From NCBI RefSeq assembly GCF_032062135.1, contig NC_092858.1, forward strand, positions 171,454,002 to 171,518,001: 64,000 nt of DNA. The letters run 5' to 3'. The notes under the pieces were generated by a model. It saw nothing but the letters and a program-made list of their open reading frames with translations. It ran no database searches and was not told the DNA's origin. The DNA is from Pyxicephalus adspersus (Eukaryota; Chordata; Amphibia; Anura; Pyxicephalidae). A program made the position numbers and the translations under genes. This document shows, in pieces, positions 22,342-33,639 of the stretch (its first letter is position 1; each line of letters begins with the position of its first letter).

Positions 22342-23131
22342 TGATTTACTAAAGAAATATAGGCTTCTTCTACCTCTGAGATTGTAAGCTCTTCTGGCCA
22401 GGGTCCTCTCCTCCACCTGTGTCACTGTCAGTCATTTACAGCCTCTATTTAATATACAGCGCTGGGTAATATGTTGGCGCTGTATAAATACTGATTATTA
22501 ACGATAATAAAGGCTGTATATTATCACCTTGCTCGAGAAATTCACTTTGCAATCAATACCCAATCACATGCAAGAAAGGATTTTTTTTTCCTGCATATGA
22601 TTGGATGGCTGAAGAGCTTCATCTGATTCATTGAACTAAGTAATATTTCTCTTGCAAGGTGATAATTCCTTTTGATTAGTGAATCGCCTCTACTCCTTTA
22701 GTAAATAAACCCCAATATGTTTACCAAGGGGTTACACCTACTTGCAAACCAACTCCATTCCCTTGGCTTCTCTACAACCATAAAACGCCCAGCCTTTGGT
22801 TTATGTTTTAATACTTTTTATTCTATATGTGACCCAAAGAAACCTCTTTCTATTTCCTTTTAGTGGTAAATGGTCCACAATGATACTATGGGTGATATTA
22901 TAACATCACCATTGCATTGTTAGTGCAAAGCTGAATAGTATCGACCCCTCAGGGGTGGGTCTATGGCTCCTGCTCCTCCTCCTCTGTACTCACAGGACGT
23001 CCTTAGTCTTTAGGGTTAAATTGTCAACATATCTTAGACCATCATTTGTATAGTACACAAGGTAGTACTGGGGTGTGAGTGCCTAATAACCCTGATGGTT
23101 GTCCATTGTTTCCTTGCACCCTGCTAACAAA
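22342..23131 (+). repeat. Paralogous segment, copy 2, with an internal LINE tail
   Basis: Aligns by eye with 19900-20972 from GATTTACTAAAG to CACCCTGCTAACAAAG. It carries a LINE 3-prime tail at about 22366-22512 that copy 1 lacks. It lacks the hAT-like element of copy 1 and preserves the uninterrupted insertion site at about 23033-23053. The right end of its MITE part reads CTTTAGTAAATAAACCCC, mirroring the left GATTTACTAAAG. Confidence 0.8.
22366..22512 (+). mobile_element. LINE 3-prime tail inserted in the paralogous segment
   Basis: GAGATTGTAAGCTCTTCTGG, CAGGGTCCTCTCCTCC, CAGCGCTGGGTAATATGTTG and an ATTATTAACGATAATAAA end. The insertion splits sequence that is contiguous in the 19.9-kb copy (AATATAGGC followed by CACCTTGCT). 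Confidence 0.75.
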
Positions 23132-23264
23132 GGGCAACAAAAATTTTACCACTATTCTATTTTTTTTTTCATTGGCCACCACCTGATCTAGGAAGTAAGT
23201 GCTGTGTGGAAGATAGTAAAGTGAAAGCCCTTCTAGCTCCTTTGCTGACATCATCACCTGCTAT

Positions 23265-23859
23265 TTTTTGGGCTCAGGACCTTTGGCTGTCCTGATTGGC
23301 CAGGTCGGTATGACATCTTCTACACATGTACATGGAAGTTTTACAGTCCCAAGAAGTTTGTGTTCTTTCAAGCTTGTTCTTTGCCTCCAAATTCCTCCAC
23401 AGTCTTTGTCCCACTCACCTTTTAGACCTGATACACAAACTCACCCCTAGCTGCTTCTTTGCTGCTCCAATGACCTACTAATGACTTCCTCACTAATAAC
23501 CTCATCACAGGCATGACTTCAAGACTTTTTTTAGAGCTGCCCCGACTCTCTGGAATGGTCCTTCTCGTCCTATTCAGCTTGCTCCTACTTTGCTCCTACT
23601 TTTTGCTCATTTAAAAAAGCCCTTAAAACCCAACGCTTCACCCTCACCTACCCGTCTTCTTCTGTCTCCTAAACCCTCACTATTTCCCACCATTCCATAT
23701 CCCCCTCCTATTGTGTGATACCTCCCCCACCTCCTAGATTGTAAGCTCTTCGGGTCAGGTTCCTCTCCTCCTCGTGTCTGTATTTGTCTGTCATTTGCAA
23801 CTCCTATTTAATGTACAGCGCTGTGTAATATGTTGGCACTATATTTATATATACTGTTT

Positions 23860-23893
<34 letters not shown>

Positions 23894-23912
23894 TTAATAA
23901 TAATAAATAATT
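23265..23912 (+). mobile_element. LINE fragment: end of ORF2 plus 3-prime tail with TAA microsatellite
   Basis: CTGCTCCAATGACCTACTAATGACTTCCTC and ACTCTCTGGAATGG, then AAAAAAGCCCTTAAAACCCA (LWN and KKALKT in decayed frames), match the C-terminal wording of L2/CR1-like LINE polyproteins (LWNSLP and LKTHLF). These are followed by the untranslated tail: CTCCTAGATTGTAAGCTC, GTACAGCGCTGTGTAATATG, TTGGCACTATATTTATA and (TAA)n at 23861-23910. The reading frame is broken. I infer an L2-like clade; an exact family name would need a library comparison. Confidence 0.7.
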
Positions 23913-24580
23913 GTCTGTCCCTTCTGCAAAAAACAACTTGTACGCTTGCAAATTTTTTGATTTTTAATTTAATTCCACTTTATTCTTTTATAAAAATGAT
24001 GGAGCTGTGCCATGGGGGACCTGGCATCCAAATGTGGGTATTGGTATCGGGGTCAGATGTAGTGTGTGTAGTGGATGCCATTAAAAGGGGCCCGACCTAA
24101 CTTCGCCTTGGAGCCAGTACACCTATAACTATTTCCCTGACTGTACTCACCGTCTTACATTCCCAGGCCAAGGTGTGATATATTGAGGAAGACATCAGCT
24201 TTATCTGCTGCTACACAAACAACGCCCGCGACAAGTGTCATGCAATTAATTACTCCAGATAATTACAGTTTTATTAGCAATTACACAGCGCTTGGCAGAA
24301 TTCCCTTACGGAAGAAAGTCTCCCTGCTCACTGGCATAACATATTATTGTTGTGTTATGGCTGGAGATGTACAGAGATAGAGACAAGGATTTCTTATTTA
24401 AAGGGAAGGAAGTGTGAATTTGCATTCTGTGTTGTTAGAAACATTGTAAATGAAAGGGTGGCAAAAATCAAAGACAAAAATGTATTTGGGGCTTTATTTC
24501 TAAATGATTCCGTTCAAATCGCTCATAAAATTCATTTCTTTTCTATTCATTTCCTATTGTGAGAGCTGTGCACTTTTATG
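23913..24580. other. Unique DNA; conserved-element candidate at 24190-24330
   Basis: 24190-24330 holds TCATGCAATTAATTACTCC, AGATAATTACAG and TTAGCAATTACACAGC. Four homeodomain/octamer-like cores sit close together in a repeat-free setting. No gene recognised. Confidence 0.35.
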
Positions 24581-24586
24581 GATTGA

Positions 24587-25183
24587 CCACTAGGTGGCAG
24601 AACATGTCATTGTTTTAATAGGAGACCTGTAGAAAAATACAACCATCAAATTCACCACCAGCCAATTTCAGAGGAATTGACTGGGGGAACAATTTATAAA
24701 TAGAGAACTTTGTTCAATGACTTAATGATAGATTTCTTCCTCCTGCTATGTGTTCAGTTAGTCTCTATATATCCCTTCTATCCTCTGCAGAGAAGTGCAT
24801 TTCATTAATACTCGTGGCTACAATTCATGCTCCATTCAGAATATCTTAAAATGTAGCCACCCAATTGTTCTGTAGAGAGCGGTAACTACAAATGTGACCA
24901 CACTGATCCAGAATACACAATGCAAGGAATCATTGGACATGGAGTTTTGTTATAGGCAGAAAGCTCTGCTGCCCTCTACTGTTCAACTAGAAATGACTGG
25001 CTGCAAAAAGGACAAAAAGACACTTTTTAAAAGTAGGTTTTTTTAAGAAAATATATCATTATGTGCTTGATGCCCTTTGATAACGTGATGACAGTCTTTT
25101 TAAATTTCCTTTCAAAATATTCAATGTAGTATTATTCTAATATTATATTAACAGCTCAAGATTTTCACAGCTCCCTCTAGTGG
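24587..25183. promoter_or_regulatory. Cluster of three CTCF-like motifs
   Basis: CCACTAGGTGGCAG at 24587-24600 (+), CAGTAGAGGGCAG at 24969-24981 (-) and CCACTAGAGGGAG at 25171-25183 (-) each resemble the vertebrate CTCF core CCASNAGRNGGCA, in convergent orientation. Sequence resemblance only; occupancy is unknown. Confidence 0.4.
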
Positions 25184-25189
25184 CTGTTT

Positions 25190-26155
25190 TAATAGCTTTA
25201 TAGTAAAAGGTGAACTCTTCTTTTGTCGAGAAATAAAATTAAATCTCGACAAGCCACTTAATGTACTTACACTGTAAGGGTTTTAGCAAAATTTAATTAT
25301 TTAGCAATTATTGCAGACTTTACTTGCTTCTGCCTTGTGAAATAAAATAAATCAAAGGCATCCTTATCTATAGTGTATAAACTACAACTCCCATCAATCC
25401 ACTATAAAATGGATAAGAACAAAGGCAGACATGTTTGAAATCCAATCCACATGACAACAGGAGGATTATTTGTAGGATTAGTAGGTAAAAATAAAAAATA
25501 TATATCTACAAATAGAAAACTAATGCAGCCACCCCATCTAATGACTGGTAAGCTACCATATATGATATGTTTGGGTTTAAATACGCTTTAGGTGTGCAGA
25601 GCTCTGTACTGTAGGGGACTGAGTGAGGGGTGAATGGTCTTTGTTTGAAATCAAATGATAAGGGGTCTGATAGACCCCTCCACCAATTATTTTTGCTGCA
25701 CAATGAAATGTAAAGAATTTGCTCATCTGTAGTAATGAAGATGAAGATTTTATCTGACCTGCATCTACTGCAATAACTAATGGGAAGAAGACTGCCTGAT
25801 GGCCGTGGAACATAATCCCAGCCTGGATACTTTTCTTAATTCAAGTGTCTTTTTTCAATCAAATGGGCCATTGACTCTGGATTGTGAGGGCCGCAGGCAG
25901 CGTATAATAATTCAGTATAAGTGTGCAATGGGTAAAAGCAAACTAAATCTTTTAGATAATTGCAGTGCCTGCACCAGAAATCGGCGCATTAAATGATGAA
26001 TCAGCCCTGATCCAATGGATGGAGAATGTAAAAGAAAACACTAATTAGGAAAGAATAGGGATTCCTGCAGTGCAGAATGATCAGACCTGGGATATTTTAT
26101 ACTTTGCATCCTGTGATCTTGTAGTATAGATATTGAAAATGAGCAATATAATATA
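25190..26155. other. Unique DNA with a small perfect hairpin
   Basis: TTGTCGAGA (25223-25231) pairs perfectly with TCTCGACAA (25244-25252) across a 12-nt loop. No coding region recognised. Confidence 0.4.
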
Positions 26156-26160
26156 TATAT

Positions 26161-26421
26161 CAGTGTTTCCTGACCTTTATAACAAGGTGAACCCTTAAAA
26201 TAACTTTCAGATCTTAGGAAACCCCTTTTTTAAATATTATATCCACAGATCACAGTATATTAGTATGGTGGACAGTATGAAGAATTCCTCTTACATTGCT
26301 GGACATTGGGAAGAATGGCGCCAAAAAGATCATTAGTGTCACTTAAACTGACTGGAGAGGCACAAATTTCGCAAGGCTCGTAGACACCCCAGCAACCTCT
26401 AGAAGAACCCTGCTTGTTCCT
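26161..26421 (+). mobile_element. hAT-like non-autonomous element, family A (copy 3)
   Basis: Opens with CAGTGTTTCCTGACC, nearly the family consensus terminus, and continues through AACTTTCAGATCTTAGG, CACAGTATATTAGTATGGTG and CAACCTCTAGAAGAACCCTG in the same order as the 4.5-kb copy. The 3-prime terminus is eroded. Confidence 0.75.
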
Positions 26422-29400
26422 GGTATTAAACATTGGTGTATATTGTATATTGTGTATTTGATTTTTTTCTTCAAATGTTTCGCATGACTTTTTGTTTTCC
26501 ATAATCTACTTTTTTTGTCTTAAAAGAACATAAAATATTGAGGGTGAGGCTCATTTGAGGGTCAAGGACTGGTTCAGGATTATTGAAAAGAGCCTTCATA
26601 ATGCTTAGAAAACATTTTAGGCTCCTTAAAAAGAAAACTAGTTTAGCTTTCCTAATGGACTCCAGTACATTTTAATACCTAATTTTCTGATAATGAAAAC
26701 TCAGTCAGAATAATGTCTAATTCACTATGGACAACCCTACAATGGCACTAATGAAGAAGCTTGGGTGCCATTGTAGGGTTGTCATCTATTTCATGTTCCA
26801 AAGGACAAAGACAAGGTATCCAATAGGACTTAGTAATTGATGCCGTGTGTAAGTATGTTTTACATTTTCCTGGTGTATTTAAGGAAAATAAAAATCGATG
26901 AGGTCTATTATGAATGTTTTTACCCAAGGCTTACCCTAAAGTTGGGAAAAAACATTTTAACTGTCAATTTACCACAAAAGTTCTTTCTTTTCCTCACCTC
27001 CTCTCCTCCCCTTTCTTTCTCTTTCCCCTTCCTTTCCTATCCTTGCTTCTTTTTTTCCCTTCTTCCTAAATTTCCTCTTTCTTTTTCCGTGAAGAGATTA
27101 AAATACAAATATATAGGATGGAAGGGACTTTAGGACATTCTGGCCATCCTTTTGTGCAGAAACCCTTCCAATGAAGGATGTGCTAATAGTTAGTCGGACA
27201 CCTTGGCCACCATGGGTTTGCTCCTTGATACTTCAAAAACCCTTTAATGTTTGACATGTGACTGCATGGATCTTCTTTTTGTCTTGTGAAGAGTAGGGAG
27301 TATTGGGAGCAATCTACAGACTCTTAAGCTCTGGTAGCACCATAAGTATAAAGACTGCATGCTGCCTCCAATAAACAACACTTGATCAACCCATCAAAGT
27401 AGTAATCACATGTGGTGCATAATAAATTCCCCAAGCTATCATGTTGGCTAAATATAATCCCAATACCCAAAGTGGCTTCAATGACTGACAACAGACTTTT
27501 ATTAGCTGTACCACTTGATAAACAGGCTTTACAGTAATCGGTTTCAATTGAGTTGCTGTGTGTTAGTGTGTAATCAGATGAATCTACTACTGGTCTGTAA
27601 TTGACTATAGGCTGCCCTTGCACAAGGTTCTGTTTTAACCCCAAGGTCACCCAAGATTTGTGTAGTCCTCAGTCTGTAAATCCCTATCAAGCCCCCTTGG
27701 CAATCAATGCCTATTGAGGCCTCTCTGGCTTAGTGGCAGTCAAAGCAATCAGATTAATTAGGGATTCGGCCACTTAAAATCGAATAAACTCTGTCGCTGG
27801 TTTAGCTAATTTGTCATTACCGGGATCTCCTTGGGGATTGAACATCTGCTGCCGTTCTATGTGAATGCCACGGCAAGGATTGTTTAAGGGTAATGTTTAA
27901 GGCAACGCCCTTGGTATGTTGGTATCACCCCAAATGCTCTACAGCTACCCACAGGGGTAGTGGTTTTTAGAGTGGATCCTCAAAATAAATGGGGTTCTCC
28001 TTCCAAAGCACCAATATCCCATGCTGAGAAGAACCAGGGTCCATAGCCCCCCACTGTGGGTGCTGGAAAGGGAGAGGTCTTTCCCCCACCTGAACTGCAA
28101 TTTATTGAGCAAATAGGTGTTTGGCCCCTTGCCGCTGCACTGATTTTAGGGGCTCCTTGACATCTAACCTGTCCACTATTACCTGTGGGTGATAAAAAAT
28201 GTTAAAAGAACCAATGAAAATGTAATTTTTTCTTTTTAATTTATGTATTTTTTGCAGGATTTTCTAATGATGCCTAAAGTTTTATATTGTGTAATCTTTT
28301 ATTATAACTTTCCTTTACTTTCACACAATGGTGGCCTGGGGAAGGGGTGGTTGAGGGTGAGGAATGGTAGTTGGAACATGAATCTCCTTTGCCAGCACCA
28401 GCACATGCTGGGGTGGATTCTTTTATTTCAACATTCCTAATATTTTTAGAAAATTGATATGAACCCTCCTGGGGCTGAAACACAGAGCACACAAATGCAA
28501 TATCAGCACCATGGAAAGCATGTTGGCAAATGACTGAAAGGACATTCCTCTTATCTAACAAGATTCACCCAAAACCTACCCACAAAGATTAAAGTGCTAC
28601 AATTGGTGCTATTTTACTATGAATATTCATCCTGAAAAGATTCAAACAAGTTTGAATAAATGTCATATTCCTTTACTCAAATCCTGAAAATGCTGAATAA
28701 ACCCTGCATCAGTGGCCCAGACACCCGACACATCCTGGCTTCCCCTGTAGCTGTGGGCACTGAATAAACTTTTTTTGTATCTGTGCAGGAATTACACCAC
28801 CCTGGCTTGGCCAATCAAGATGGTTGAAGATTGAAGCCAGGATGAAAAGAATGAAGCCAATGATGGATGCACCATGAACCCAATGGAACAGGGACAGGTG
28901 AGTATAAACTGGGTTTAGTTCCACTTTAAGTTGTCCTGGCTCTGGTGTTGCCCTTGCATTTGTGGTTCAGTTCTTCTTCTAGGGTAAGAAAAGCAACCCT
29001 ATGGTCAAAAACAACTTACCCCTTCCAGAAACTGGACAGTAACCTAACTGCAACTGTGTTCACATGGTTCCCAACCACAACTATTTGAGTGAATGGGAGC
29101 AGTTAGGAGCTCGGGTAAACCTGAAGTCAACTGCAAATCTGAAATTGACCTTAAAAAGACCATGTTGCCAGACCATCAATTTTATAGTATTTTATGCACA
29201 TGTAACATATGTTATCCATTCGCCACACTTCCATAAGCAAGGAAGGAGGGGGCTATGTTAGGTAACTGATTCTTTCAGAGGTTAAAAAAGAAATTACCTA
29301 ACCTTAAGGCGTATAAAATTGGTTATTGAAAGGTAAAACACTGTAAGTAAGCATTTAAAATACCTGATTTTTGCACTCTTATCTGAAATTTCTTGTATGC

Positions 29401-29870
29401 CTGGAGTTCTTTTTCATGCATCACTATGCTTTGTCTCTCCACCATCCTGGGTGGAAAATAACAGATAAACGTGAGCACCGTTTATGTATTCCTCAGCAGG
29501 TTCAGCCAAATTAGGTAAAGCGCGTGTTATCCAAGCGTCCCCCTGGGGCTATTTCACCTAATCAGTCATCGCTGCAGAAGAAGAGACCACTCTCATCCTT
29601 GATTGCTTTCTGTCTGATAAACGAAGAGACCAGTGGAAAACATTGACTTTCTCATATGTTGCACATCTAATTTACACCGAGAAAGGATATAATTAGCAGC
29701 CAGAGTACGTGCAATCTATGTTGAAGAATGCAAGAGACATCTTTAGGCATCAGGACCTGGAATATGCATACTGCAAGCAGTATTGATTTCAACATAACGC
29801 ATTGCATTGTAAAGAGTATGAAAATTGAATGTACCCTTCTTCTTTTATACACCTGGGAGCAGGGACTGTT
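26422..29870. other. Long stretch without recognised genes; perfect hairpin at 26730-26783
   Basis: Besides the hairpin, a CT-rich patch lies at 26980-27090. Overlapping short frames at 27324-27650 and 28243-28561 have no recognisable domain. Parts at 27900-28190 and 28690-28920 read like moderately repetitive frog DNA, with no ends that I could define. Nothing here supports a gene. Confidence 0.3.
26730..26783. repeat. Perfect 19-bp inverted repeat (hairpin)
   Basis: GACAACCCTACAATGGCAC (26730-26748) is the exact reverse complement of GTGCCATTGTAGGGTTGTC (26765-26783), with a 16-nt loop. A flawless stem of this length is unusual in unconstrained DNA. It may be a recently made inverted duplication, a MITE core or a small hairpin RNA. 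Confidence 0.85.
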
Positions 29871-29880
29871 TGAAACAAAT

Positions 29881-30870
29881 GCAGATGGCGTATGCCACAC
29901 CCTATGCTGCCTCAGAGGTGGTGAGTATAGGGGTGCTCATTATGGATTAAGCAGATGGCATATGCTGCACCCTAGGGAGCTTTGATGTGAATGGAGCACA
30001 TGGTGTATGCTGTACCCTATGGTGCCCAAGAGGTTGTGTGTCTAGGGGAGCTCATTGTGGATAGAGCAGATGGCATATTCCGCACATTATGGTGCCTAAG
30101 AGGTGGTTTTTCTAGGCGTGTTCAGTGTGAATGGAATAGATGACGTTTGCTGTACCCTAGAAATGTTCAATGTGGATGGAGTACATGAAGTATGCCGTGC
30201 CTTAGGGATACTCAATGTAGATGGAGCACAGGGCGTATGCCCTACCCTATGGTGCCTAAGAGGTGGTGTATCTAGCGGTGTTTAATGTGGATGGAATAGA
30301 TGACATATGATGTACCCTAGGAATGTTCAATGTGAATGGAGCACATGATGTATGCCGTACCCTATGGATACTCGATGTAGATGGAGCACAGGGTGTATGC
30401 CCTACCCTATGGTGCCTAAGAGGTGGTGTATCTAGGGGTGTTTAATGTGGATGGAAGAGATGACGTATGCCGTACCCTAGGAATGTTCAATGTGGATGGA
30501 GCACATGACGTATGCCGTGCCTTGGGGATACTCAATGTAGATGGAGCACATGGTGTGTGCCCAACCCTATGGTGCCTTCATGGTGGTGTGTCTAGGGGTG
30601 TTTATTGTGGAAGGAATAGATGACGTATGCCGCACTGTAGGAATGTTCAATGTGGATGGAACACATGGCATATGCCGTGCCCTAGGCATACTCAATGTAG
30701 ATGGAGCACATGGCATATGCCCAACCCTATGGTGCCTTAGAGGTGGTGTGTCTAGGGGAGCTCATTGTGGATGGTGCAGATGGCGTATGCTGTACCCTAG
30801 GGAAGTTCTATGTGGATGGAACAGATGTTGTATGCCATGCTCCACGGTTCCTAATAGGTGGTGTGGCCAA
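29881..30870 (+). repeat. Composite tandem array with 160-bp higher-order unit
   Basis: Two related units alternate: a 70-bp unit (GCGTATGCCCTACCCTATGG, then TGCCTAAGAGGTGGTGTATC) and a 45-bp unit (GACGTATGCCGTACCCTAGG, then AATGTTCAATGTGGATGG). The pattern long-short-short repeats every 160 bp exactly: the start CACAGGGC or its variant falls at 30227, 30387, 30547 and 30707. Frames translating to FNVDGAHGVCPTLWCLRGG run through it because of the repeat and do not indicate a gene. Confidence 0.9.
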
Positions 30871-32028
30871 GTGGGCCTCTCCTGCCCTTTCTCACACATA
30901 TTTAGATACTTAGCCTCTTGGATGGTCATTTCTCAGTAAAAGCCACATGCCATTGGCTACAATACCTATTTGGGTTGGAGTAGGAAGTTTCAGCAATGGA
31001 GAGAAGCCTATAAACTGGGCCAAGGACATTTTTTGCCAATTTTCCCACTGATGCGATCCTTCACTTTTTTGTTTGATAGCATTTTTAAGGACAAAAACCA
31101 AAATATAGGTACGCTGTAATATAGTAAATGGTTGTTCTTGGGTAGTTATGTACACTTTAATGTACCCACACCATGGGGTGGACTGACACTTTAATTGCCT
31201 GAACATAATGCCAAGTGTTGGTTATATCATCCCCAGAATCCTCTCTGCTCCCTTTCCCTCTGCACAGATTGTGAGTTGTGTAATTATGGTGTATTAAACC
31301 CATGCATCATCTTGTTGTGTGTGCTTATGTCAGGTCACAGTGCACGTTATTAGTACATACATTATCTTGGGTTAGTAAATATTTCTGTAATATGCCTGAA
31401 TAATGGAGGCCCCGCAGTCAGCTCTGTCTCGGAAATTGATCTATGATGTATTTATGTGGTGGGAATTTGCAGATAAATTTGCAAAAAAGCATCAATTTCC
31501 CCCCGCGGAGTCGGCGATGGTTTTTTTCAGAGACAGACACTGATATGGCAAATTATCTTAAAAGTCTGATTTCACTGCATGTGCCTTTGTGATTAAAGGA
31601 AACCCGTCATTTGTGAAAGGGTGAAATAGCTGCAGTCAACCTCAACATTGCAATTTAGTTTTCCCCCTTTATTACTTAAACACAACATGCCAGCATGCAA
31701 TTTGTGGTGTTAAAAAGCTAAAAGAGAAATGCATGAATTTCAGTGTAGGGCATATCTGGTTGTGCATTCATTGCAATCAAAAGAACATTCTGGAAATCAT
31801 TTTTGCTACACTCATTTGGAGACAAATTGATCCTTCCACCAAAATTAAAGGGCTTCTTTCATGGTCTTGGCCACTCCCTCTTCCCAAATCACGCAATATT
31901 TTAGACTTATACCCTACTCCATCCTTGTCCACAATTCCTGGTCAATACTGAACAAATGAAACCTTGCTTGTGGCTACATTGTGACTACTTTCGAAAGACA
32001 ACAAGTTGCATAAATTGGCATTTAATGA
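30871..32028. other. Unique DNA without recognised genes
   Basis: No supported coding region. Around 31390-31560 (GCCCCGCAGTCAGCTCTGTC, CCCCCGCGGAGTCGGCGATG) the sequence is repeat-free and locally GC-rich, a possible conserved element. Confidence 0.3.
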
Positions 32029-32182
32029 CAGTGTTCCCCCCAGCCCTTTTTAGCTGGGTACACCACCCAGCACTTTTCAATAACCATCCAGCTATACTGA
32101 AAGGTTAGGTCACAATACAGGGGCAGCCACCCACCTACAGATTTTTCCCACCCAGCCTATAAATTATATGGGTAGAATACTG
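32029..32182. mobile_element. hAT-like element, family B (copy 1)
   Basis: Begins CAGTGTTCCCCCCAG and ends GGGTAGAATACTG (mirror CAGTATTCTACCC). The body has TAGCTGGGTACACCACCCAG and TCACAATACAGGGGC, shared with 49501-49657. The flanks give no clear 8-bp duplication. Confidence 0.65.
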
Positions 32183-32289
32183 CTTTGTCTTTGTTTTCTG
32201 CAAGGCTCCTATTGCCACCATATTCTGCTAGGGGTAGCCCTGGGCGGTGGAGCTTTCAGTACCGTGAAATCAAGCATGCTGCACAGTCT

Positions 32290-32560
32290 GGAGCATTTTT
32301 TCATTGCCCAGAGGGGTTTTCTGTGCCCTAGGAGGAGTTTTTTTGCAAACAGAATTGAGGGCTTTCTGCACACCTAGAATGGGGCTTTTTGAACACGGAA
32401 ATGGGCTTTTCTGCACCTCCAGAAAAAGGGTTTTCTGCACACTGGGAAGAAGGGTCGGGGGGATTCTTCATGCGGACGAGGGCTCCCTAGCAAATAGAGA
32501 GGAGTCCTATACTGAGACCCCCAGAAAAAAGCCTTTTCCATTCCCAATGCCCTTTTGGTT
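32290..32560 (+). repeat. Degenerate tandem repeat, unit about 25-35 bp
   Basis: Repeats of GGGCTTTTCTGCACACC-type words separated by AGAAAAAGGGTTTTCTGCAC, GGAGTTTTTTTGCAAAC and similar variants, at least six copies. The short frames translating as GFLHT or RVFCT words are repeat artefacts. Confidence 0.65.
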
Positions 32561-32564
32561 TGGA

Positions 32565-33639
32565 GAAAGAAACATGTAATATAGTTTACTTTGGAGGAGC
32601 GCAGGTAGAAGATTACGTTCTTCAAAACATTAGCCACATTTGTAAACTGCTCAGTCTTTAATCATTTCTATCCTTCCTGGAAGCAGGAGGTATTGGATGA
32701 TACCCTGAAATCAGAGAGCCACTAAATCCGAGTGTAAACCTCCAATCATAAGAAGGTTAAAACTCCAACTACAGTTTCCTGATCAATACTAATGCATAAT
32801 GAAATAGTTTTCAGGAGCACTTTTTAATTTGTATGAATCATTGATGTCCTGTTTACAGGCGTCAGTGCACAGGAATGGATGAGAGCCAGAAGCACCGACT
32901 TAGTATGCCCCAGATCCCGGTTCACCTTAGGTTGCAGCAGGTTAATGCACCCATCGCAATTATTAATATCTAGTGCACTTGTTATGATTTAATTGGCAGC
33001 TGGAACCAAATTGTTTGTGTGTTTTAGGTTAAGTTGCAGGGTCAAGCTTTCTAACTGTGAAATAATGACAATCGCTAAGGCCTTGGCGCCCATCCCAGAG
33101 TCTTTCTCCTGACCTCTAAAGGCACCAGGATAAAGGTTCTATACATACTATGAATGCTAGAACAGGAGCAAGGGATATGGAAACCTGGAAGAATGTGAAT
33201 TAAGCTATCCATATGGTGAGATAATGGCTGTGCACAGAGGAGGAAGGTTCCATCTAGCGGTGCCACCCACACATATCAGTAGTGCATATTTTTTATGGTT
33301 CCCAAGTTAGGAAGAAGGACACCTTTATGCACAAGTATAAGGACACACCATCGCAATGTCCTGCTATGTGAGGCATAAAGAATTAACACACACATTAAAT
33401 GACTGGGAAAATCTAAAAGTGCTTTTTTCGCCTCTACTTTTCATTTATATTGGCTTTTTAAAAAACAAATTCAAACATTTAGAGGTTGGGTGAAAGGTTT
33501 TAAAACATGTTGACAGTTATAGACCAATTTTACAGGTCTCTACATAAGCCAAAAGGAGGGAAAAATGGGGAGGGCAGAGGGTTTTGGTTCCAAAAGAGGG
33601 ACAGTAGGACAATATCTTGAAATAAGCAATAGTTTGGTT
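32565..33639. other. Unique DNA without recognised genes
   Basis: No coding frame, RNA gene or recognised repeat supported. Confidence 0.3.

Noticed and set aside
23265..23912. Host gene exon ending in a polyadenylated tail
   Set aside because: The same peptide wording and tail occur at 62980-63660 and the tail alone at several other sites, as expected for a LINE.
30541..30939. 132-codon frame with VDGAHG repeats
   Set aside because: Read-through of the 160-bp higher-order repeat; neighbouring frames give equally long products.
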